Shown: piece after piece, positions 59,352 to 64,000 of the stretch
How positions within the stretch are numbered: position 1 is the first letter of the stretch
Layout: every line of letters begins with the position of its first letter
Source: Magnetovibrio sp.
GTDB taxonomy: Bacteria; Pseudomonadota; Alphaproteobacteria; Rhodospirillales; Casp-alpha2
Reading direction: 5' to 3'
Length of the DNA stretch: 64,000 nt
Assembly: GCA_002722175.1 (NCBI GenBank)
Contig: PBKU01000038.1
Span: forward strand, 1-64,000
The notes under the pieces: generated by a model
The model's input: only the letters and a program-made list of their open reading frames with translations
Database searches by the model: none
What the model was told of the DNA's origin: nothing
Translations under genes and position numbers: made by a program

Positions 59352-60548
59352 TTAATCGCCCGGCATTCCTAACCTGATCCATGACCCAAGCCGAAAACGC
59401 TCGTCTTCCGTCATGGAGGAGCTATCACCCATCGGCATCGCCTTTGAGAGAACTGCCTGGCTTAAAATCTCCTTAGAGTACGCTTTTACCGTTTCAATAT
59501 CCTCAAAAGAAATTCCACCAGCGGCACTATCGAACGCAGGGTTACTTGGGACCCTTGCATGACAACCGATACAGTGAGTTCTAATAATGGCTACTGCCTC
59601 CGGAGTAGTGACTGCACGACCCGATACGCTATTTAAATTCAAGTTTCCGGCAGTAACGAAAATTAGAACAAAAACCAGTCCAGTTGCCAGGGGCCATTGC
59701 CACCAAAGTTTGATGCCGACAATACCGCTGTTTCGCAGATTAAAAAAGTTACGGATAATTCCGCCAAGAGCAAGTACAAGCGCTATTACCAGCCATTGGT
59801 GGTCATGGTCATAAAGAAAAGGATAGTGGTTTGAAATCATGATAAAAAGGACAGGGAGAGTTATATAATTGTTGTGTGTAGAACGTAATTTAGAGATTTG
59901 CCCCAGGGTTGGGTCTGGTTTTGCTCCCTCGACTAAGCTCTTTACCACTTTCTTTTGATTGGGGATGATCACACAAAAGACATTCGCAGACATAATCGTA
60001 GCTAGTATTGCACCGGTATGGAGAAAAGCTGCCCTTTGAGAAAAGACTAACCCGAAACCATATGCAGCAAGAATTACCAGGAAAATGAGAATGGCAGCCA
60101 ACAACACAGCACTTGATCGTCGTAATAGACAGCAAGCTGTATCATATAGAAACCAACCGAGCGCTAACGAACTAATAGAGATCAGAATTGCAATTGAGGG
60201 CTGAATATTCTCGATGTTTTTATTGACTAGATAGGTATCGGCTTCCCAGTAGTAGATAATTGCCAATAGACAGAATCCAGATATCCACGTTGCATAGGAT
60301 TCCCACTTGAACCAATGCAGTTCCTTTGGCATTCCCTTAGGGGAAACAAAATATTTTTGAATATGGTAGAAGCCTCCACCATGAACCAACCAGCTTTCCC
60401 CATTTGCATGAGAATCGAGTGTCCCATGATTACGTAGATTATTATCCAACCACACGAAGTAAAAGGAGGTCCCGATCCAAGAAATAGCAGTAATGATGTG
60501 GAGCCAGCGAAAAAAAAGTTCTACCCATTCATGGAAAAATGATACCAT
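59352..60548 (-). CDS. puuD: PuuD, membrane urate hydroxylase with cytochrome c domain
   Basis: A 398-residue protein: eight or nine membrane helices (starting MVSFFHEWVELFFRWLHIITAISWIGTSFYF) followed by a C-terminal cytochrome c with CIGCH (326-330) and distal Met in KAMPMGD. This is the PuuD architecture that oxidises urate to 5-hydroxyisourate and feeds electrons to the respiratory chain, in place of soluble O2-consuming uricase. ATG at 60548 has GGGGAG about 14 bases upstream. It is convergent with guanine deaminase and divergent from puuE, with a 161-base shared promoter region. No HpxO or UaZ homologue is present, so this is the only urate oxidase in view. Confidence 0.93.
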   Translation of the reverse strand: MVSFFHEWVELFFRWLHIITAISWIGTSFYFVWLDNNLRNHGTLDSHANGESWLVHGGGFYHIQKYFVSPKGMPKELHWFKWESYATWISGFCLLAIIYYWEADTYLVNKNIENIQPSIAILISISSLALGWFLYDTACCLLRRSSAVLLAAILIFLVILAAYGFGLVFSQRAAFLHTGAILATIMSANVFCVIIPNQKKVVKSLVEGAKPDPTLGQISKLRSTHNNYITLPVLFIMISNHYPFLYDHDHQWLVIALVLALGGIIRNFFNLRNSGIVGIKLWWQWPLATGLVFVLIFVTAGNLNLNSVSGRAVTTPEAVAIIRTHCIGCHARVPSNPAFDSAAGGISFEDIETVKAYSKEILSQAVLSKAMPMGDSSSMTEDERFRLGSWIRLGMPGD

Positions 60549-60709
60549 TTTACTTTATTTATCTCCCCTTAAAAAACGGCAGTATAGACGATAGACCTCA
60601 AACATTCTAAGATTACAAAAAAAACCTATCAATTTTAACTTAAAAAACCTTTTTTGAATTGCAAGTTGGTCATTCCGCGATCTTAATTAATTTCAAACCT
60701 AACAAAATT

Positions 60710-61615
60710 ATGATGAACTATCCACGCGATATGATTGGTTATGGAGCCAATCCACCAACAATAAATTGGCCGAAAAACGCTCGGATTGCTGTACAGTTTG
60801 TTCTGAACTTTGAAGAGGGAGCAGAAAATTCCATACTTCACGGTGATGCCGCATCTGAAAGTTTTTTGTCTGAAATTGTGAATGCCGTTCCATATTCTGG
60901 TGCAAGACATCTGTCAATAGAGTCTCTTTACGAATATGGTTCCAGGGTTGGTGCTTGGAGGCTTCTTAACCTTTTTAAAGAATATAAGATTCCTATTACG
61001 GTCTTTGCAGTCGCAATGGCAGCTCAACGGAACCCTGACATAATCGAACGCGCTCTAAAAGATGGACACGAAATAGCAAGCCACGGTTTTAGATGGATAA
61101 ATTATCATAATATTCCGGAATCAATCGAGCGTGAGCACGCTGAAAAGGCGATCGATATCTTAACTGACCTTTGCGGTTTCCCGCCTGCGGGTTGGTACAC
61201 TGGGCGGACAAGTGAAAACACGCGCCGAATTATCTCTGGATATGATAATTTTCTTTATGATTCTGACGATTATTCAGATGACCTGCCATTTTGGAGTCAA
61301 GTGGTTCAAAAACCACACCTTGTTATTCCATACACCCTCGATGTCAATGATATGCGTTTTTCCACGGTTCAAGGCTTTAACTGTGCAGAACATTTCGAAA
61401 CGTACCTAACGGATTCATTTGATACGCTTTACAGAGAAGGAAAAACAAAACCAAAAATGATGTCAGTCGGTCTACATTGCCGCATTATCGGCCGACCAGG
61501 CCGCTTGCCTGCCTTGAAAAATTTCATTGAGTATATTCTGTCTCATGACGCAGTGTGGGTTTGCCGCCGAATTGATATTGCCAGTCATTGGCGCAAAAAC
61601 CATCCGTTTTCCTAG
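60710..61615 (+). CDS. puuE: PuuE, metal-independent allantoinase (polysaccharide-deacetylase fold)
   Basis: A 301-residue NodB-fold hydrolase opening allantoin to allantoate. Typical of PuuE: YPRDMIGYGANPPTINWPKNARIAVQFVLNFEEGAE at the N-terminus, HEIASHGFRWINYHNIPESIEREHAEKAI, and PAGWYTGRTSENTRRII. The frame runs 17 codons further upstream, but two adjacent ATGs at 60710/60713 start the conserved YPRDMIGYG block; either may be used, with no clear ribosome site. It begins the last purine operon, puuE-uraD-alc-allA. Confidence 0.93.
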   Translation: MMNYPRDMIGYGANPPTINWPKNARIAVQFVLNFEEGAENSILHGDAASESFLSEIVNAVPYSGARHLSIESLYEYGSRVGAWRLLNLFKEYKIPITVFAVAMAAQRNPDIIERALKDGHEIASHGFRWINYHNIPESIEREHAEKAIDILTDLCGFPPAGWYTGRTSENTRRIISGYDNFLYDSDDYSDDLPFWSQVVQKPHLVIPYTLDVNDMRFSTVQGFNCAEHFETYLTDSFDTLYREGKTKPKMMSVGLHCRIIGRPGRLPALKNFIEYILSHDAVWVCRRIDIASHWRKNHPFS

Positions 61616-61623
61616 AGGGCAAT

Positions 61624-62154
61624 ATGCATTTTTTTAAGATCCCACCAAGCGCTTTGTCAAAAAATGACTTTATTGCCCAGTTCAAGGCCATTTATGAAAA
61701 ATCACCGTGGGTTGCTGACGAGGCTACGAAACTTGGCGTCACATCAGACGCTGATACTGCGGAGGGACTATCTGAAATTTTAAAAGCTGTCGTAGACAGG
61801 GCAAGCCAAGCCAGAAAGTTATCTTTGCTTCGCTCGCATCCTGAACTTGGTGGGAAGCTCCGCGCAACACATGAACTTACAGAATCGTCCCGTGATGAAC
61901 AGAAAAGCGCAGGACTAGATCTCTGTAGTCCCAAAGAAGTGGAGCGCTTCAAGTCCCTTAATGAACAATATAATAGACGGTTTGATTTCCCCTTCATTCT
62001 TGCGGTCACCGGATATACTCGCGCTGATATTTTAGAGGTTTTCGCTAATCGCTTGAAGAATGATTACAGTATTGAATTTTACGAAGCCTTAAGGCAAGTT
62101 CACAAAATTGCACTAATACGCCTCCGAGAACTCGCAAAAAAAGAAGAATCCTGA
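61624..62154 (+). CDS. uraD: OHCU decarboxylase
   Basis: A 176-residue all-helical 2-oxo-4-hydroxy-4-carboxy-5-ureidoimidazoline decarboxylase that yields S-allantoin. The catalytic His is in LLRSHPELGGKL; other family marks are FEKSPWVADEA-like YEKSPWVADEA and NRRFDFPFILAVTGYTRADILEVFANRLKND. The frame continues upstream, but ATG at 61624 follows AGAGGG and lies 9 bases after the puuE stop. Its own stop shares a base with the allantoicase ATG (TGATG). Confidence 0.94.
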   Translation: MHFFKIPPSALSKNDFIAQFKAIYEKSPWVADEATKLGVTSDADTAEGLSEILKAVVDRASQARKLSLLRSHPELGGKLRATHELTESSRDEQKSAGLDLCSPKEVERFKSLNEQYNRRFDFPFILAVTGYTRADILEVFANRLKNDYSIEFYEALRQVHKIALIRLRELAKKEES

Positions 62155-63176
62155 TGGACGACAACAAGACCTTCCCTGAATTTTACCATACCCAGATTAA
62201 CTTGTTGTCACCAAGGCTAGGAACCAAGGTCGTCTGTGCGTCAGACGATTTTTTTGGAGCTAAGGAGCGACTAATTCTTGACGAAGAACCAATATTTGTT
62301 CCGGATAAATACGATAACAATGGCAAATGGATGGATGGGTGGGAAAGTCGACGTCGACGTGACAACGGGAATGACTGGTGTCTGGTTCGCATGGGAGTTC
62401 CAGGTCACATTTTTGGGGTAAATATTGATACCCGCCACTTTTCTGGCAACTATCCTCCAAAAGCGTCCGTTAGCGCTTGCGTATCTGATAGGCAGCCCGA
62501 CGAGTTATCAAATTGGTCGGAACCACTCCCTCCTTTCTGTCTCGATCCCGATTCACGTCACTTTAAAGATTTTTCTGATGCTGGGCCATGGAATTGGCTT
62601 CGGTTAAATATTTTCCCAGACGGCGGTGTAGCCAGACTCCGTGCATATGGAAAGCCTTTTATCGATTGGAGCAAAAAAAAGAGCAATACAATTCACGAAT
62701 TATCCGCCCTGAAAAATGGGGGTCAAATCATCGGTTATAATGATGCACACTACGGCGACGTGTGGGCTATTCTTACCGAGGGACGTGGCACAAGCATGGG
62801 TGATGGCTGGGAAACACGTCGGCGCCGCTGCCCTGGAAATGATTGGATTGTCATAGGTCTCGGTGCTCCCGGAATTATCGAAAAAGTAGAAATTGATACG
62901 GCGTATTTCAAAGGAAACTATCCTGATCAGTGTTCAATTCAAGGAGTTTTACTAGCTGATCAGAAGAAAAAAAACAATCTGCTGCAAACGGAGCTAGAGA
63001 AATTTTCTGAGTCCTGGAATACACTTATGCATCCTCAAAAACTTTCAGCAGACAAAGTTCATTTTTTTAGTAAAGATAACTTTTCAAATATTGGCCCAAT
63101 TACGCACCTTCGGCTTAATATCTACCCAGACGGAGGAATCAGTCGTTTTCGTGTTTTTGGCAAACTCCTATTATGA
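62154..63176 (+). CDS. alc: Allantoicase
   Basis: A 340-residue allantoicase splitting allantoate to ureidoglycolate and urea. It is built of two homologous jelly-roll domains, visible as a repeat: WMDGWESRRRRDNGNDWCLV (about 59-78) with NIDTRHFSGNYPPKASV, and MGDGWETRRRRCPGNDWIVI with EIDTAYFKGNYPDQCSI in the second half. Both end in LRLNIFPDGGVARLR and LRLNIYPDGGISRFR. Length is normal. Coupled to uraD (TGATG) and allA (ATGA). Confidence 0.94.
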   Translation: MDDNKTFPEFYHTQINLLSPRLGTKVVCASDDFFGAKERLILDEEPIFVPDKYDNNGKWMDGWESRRRRDNGNDWCLVRMGVPGHIFGVNIDTRHFSGNYPPKASVSACVSDRQPDELSNWSEPLPPFCLDPDSRHFKDFSDAGPWNWLRLNIFPDGGVARLRAYGKPFIDWSKKKSNTIHELSALKNGGQIIGYNDAHYGDVWAILTEGRGTSMGDGWETRRRRCPGNDWIVIGLGAPGIIEKVEIDTAYFKGNYPDQCSIQGVLLADQKKKNNLLQTELEKFSESWNTLMHPQKLSADKVHFFSKDNFSNIGPITHLRLNIYPDGGISRFRVFGKLLL

Positions 63177-63691
63177 AGCACTTGAAATTACAGCCGTCCC
63201 CACTTGACCCTGACGCATTTAAGCCCTTTGGTGATGTCATTGAAGCAAAAGCTCCCAAAGGTTACTCCATCAATCAGGGCACGGCCACACGATTCGATGA
63301 CCTTGCAAAAATAGACGTCAGTACACTAGGTGGAAGACCCCTGGTCAATATCTTCCGTGGGCAGCCTAGAAAATATCTCCTGGAAATCAAGAGTTTGGAG
63401 CGACACCCGTTGGGAAGCCAGACTTTTATTCCCTTAGACAAAAATCCGTATCTTGTAGTTGTTGCTCTGGCTAAGACCACACCAAAGCCCGATGATCTAT
63501 GTGCTTTTTTGGCGGCCGGAGATCAAGGCGTTAACTACCGCAAAGGTGTCTGGCATCACCCTTTACTAACTATCAAAAAACCAACTGATTTTCTTGTCAT
63601 TGATCGTGCCGGAGCTGGCAACAATCTTGACGAGATCAAGATTAGCACTAATTCTTTAATGATAACAATCGAACATACTGACATAGCTTAA
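63173..63691 (+). CDS. allA: Ureidoglycolate lyase
   Basis: A 172-residue AllA-family lyase that cleaves ureidoglycolate to glyoxylate and urea. Recognised by PLDPDAFKPFGDVIEA, NQGTATRFDDLA, LERHPLGSQTFIPL, GDQGVNYRKGVWHHPLL and FLVIDRAG. It overlaps allantoicase by ATGA and is the last gene of the purine set. A 24-base perfect palindrome follows 4 bases after its stop. Confidence 0.94.
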   Translation: MKHLKLQPSPLDPDAFKPFGDVIEAKAPKGYSINQGTATRFDDLAKIDVSTLGGRPLVNIFRGQPRKYLLEIKSLERHPLGSQTFIPLDKNPYLVVVALAKTTPKPDDLCAFLAAGDQGVNYRKGVWHHPLLTIKKPTDFLVIDRAGAGNNLDEIKISTNSLMITIEHTDIA

Positions 63692-63695
63692 TCTT

Positions 63696-63719
63696 ATTAA
63701 TAGAAATCTTTCTATTAAT
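63696..63719. repeat. 24-bp palindrome after allA
   Basis: ATTAATAGAAA and TTTCTATTAAT are exact 11-bp inverted arms separated by TC (63696-63719). It begins 4 bases past the allA stop and ends 18 bases before the next start. It lacks a U-run, so it is either an AT-rich terminator/mRNA-end element or an operator for the following gene. Confidence 0.5.
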
Positions 63720-63737
63720 TCATTCCGGAATTTAAAG

Positions 63738-64000
63738 TTGCGAAAAATAAATATAAAATCATTTTTTCAGGCCCTGTTAATCTTCATCAGTCTAGTCCCC
63801 TTTTATGGGGAAACCGGGGCAACCGAGAACAATGTACCCACCTTCCCACCCAAGAGCATCCCGGAACTCTCAAAATCTAAAATTACTTTCAACGTATACA
63901 GAAAAGGAGAAAAAATTGGGTTTCATCAAGTAATATTCAGAGAAAAAGGTAGAATTTTGAGTGTGTCCAGCATATTCAAAATCGAAATCAATTTCTTATT
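63738..64000 (+). CDS. Secreted DUF6134-like protein, N-terminal part
   Basis: An open frame runs from 63687 to the window end. The most likely start is TTG at 63738 with CCGGA upstream; no in-frame ATG exists before the signal sequence. The visible 87 residues have a signal peptide (RKINIKSFFQALLIFISLVPF, cleavage near GETGA) and then the segment ITFNVYRKGEKIGFHQVIF, the pattern of small periplasmic DUF6134/DUF3108-like proteins. The 3' end is outside the window. Function unknown; it is not an obvious purine gene although on the same strand. Confidence 0.55.
   Translation, partial: MRKINIKSFFQALLIFISLVPFYGETGATENNVPTFPPKSIPELSKSKITFNVYRKGEKIGFHQVIFREKGRILSVSSIFKIEINFL

Noticed and set aside
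1-64000. CRISPR arrays, tRNA/rRNA genes, insertion sequences or prophage
   Set aside because: No regularly spaced repeats, cloverleaf-like sequences, transposase or phage genes were recognised; gene-free gaps are short and were read individually.

Overview
The window reads as a gene-dense chromosomal stretch from a marine-type alphaproteobacterium with an AT-leaning genome (about 40% G+C by eye, not counted). The basis is a complete hopanoid pathway of the alphaproteobacterial/Zymomonas type, the membrane-bound cytochrome-c urate hydroxylase PuuD, sulfolactate sulfo-lyase genes, BMP-type and dipeptide-type ABC importers, and many CoA-dependent acid-degradation genes. I see no rRNA, tRNA, CRISPR array, transposase, integrase or phage gene. 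I also found no recognisable transcription factor among about 55 genes, although several promoter regions hold clear inverted repeats.

Layout. (1) 1-7987: hopanoid biosynthesis. The end of hpnH lies on the + strand and converges on a minus-strand operon hpnM-hpnC-hpnB-hpnD-hpnE-shc-hpnG. (2) 8332-11048: divergent pair of a DadA-like FAD amino-acid dehydrogenase and a hydroxyacid-oxoacid transhydrogenase (ADHFE1 type). (3) 11190-13923: suyA-suyB-Ldh2 cassette, predicted to cleave (R)-sulfolactate to pyruvate and sulfite. (4) 14231-15734: a GST and a crotonase. (5) 15886-27315: a ten-gene minus-strand organic-acid module (2-hydroxyacid dehydrogenase, crotonase, isocitrate-lyase-family lyase, MmgE/PrpD, MaoC, acyl-CoA dehydrogenase, CaiB, LeuC-like, LeuD-like, isocitrate/isopropylmalate-type dehydrogenase), with a divergent PrpB-like lyase. 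(6) 27373-38395: a single-cysteine Asp/Glu-racemase-fold enzyme, an MMPL exporter, a crotonase, a CitE-like lyase and a complete five-gene peptide/nickel-type ABC importer. (7) 38709-42276: carboxymuconolactone-decarboxylase-like protein, RraA/HMG-aldolase, MFS transporter and a canonical enoyl-CoA hydratase. (8) 42344-47153: tesA divergent from ybbA-ybbP, as in E. coli, then an SDR that lacks its catalytic residues. (9) 47189-63691: a full guanine-to-glyoxylate pathway with its own importer. (10) 63738-64000: start of a secreted DUF6134-like protein, cut by the window edge.

How it works together. Region 9 is the most complete system. BMP-ABC importer, guanine deaminase, fused xanthine dehydrogenase plus XdhC, PuuD, HIU hydrolase, OHCU decarboxylase, allantoinase PuuE, allantoicase and ureidoglycolate lyase give an unbroken route from guanine or xanthine to glyoxylate and urea, and a phosphoribosyltransferase next door could salvage bases. 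Regions 3, 5 and 6 suggest a scavenger of small organic acids. The dehydratase/hydratase/lyase content of region 5 resembles the methylcitrate and dimethylmalate logic, but its substrate cannot be fixed from sequence. Non-ATG starts (GTG, TTG) recur and were assigned where a Shine-Dalgarno sequence or homology supports them.
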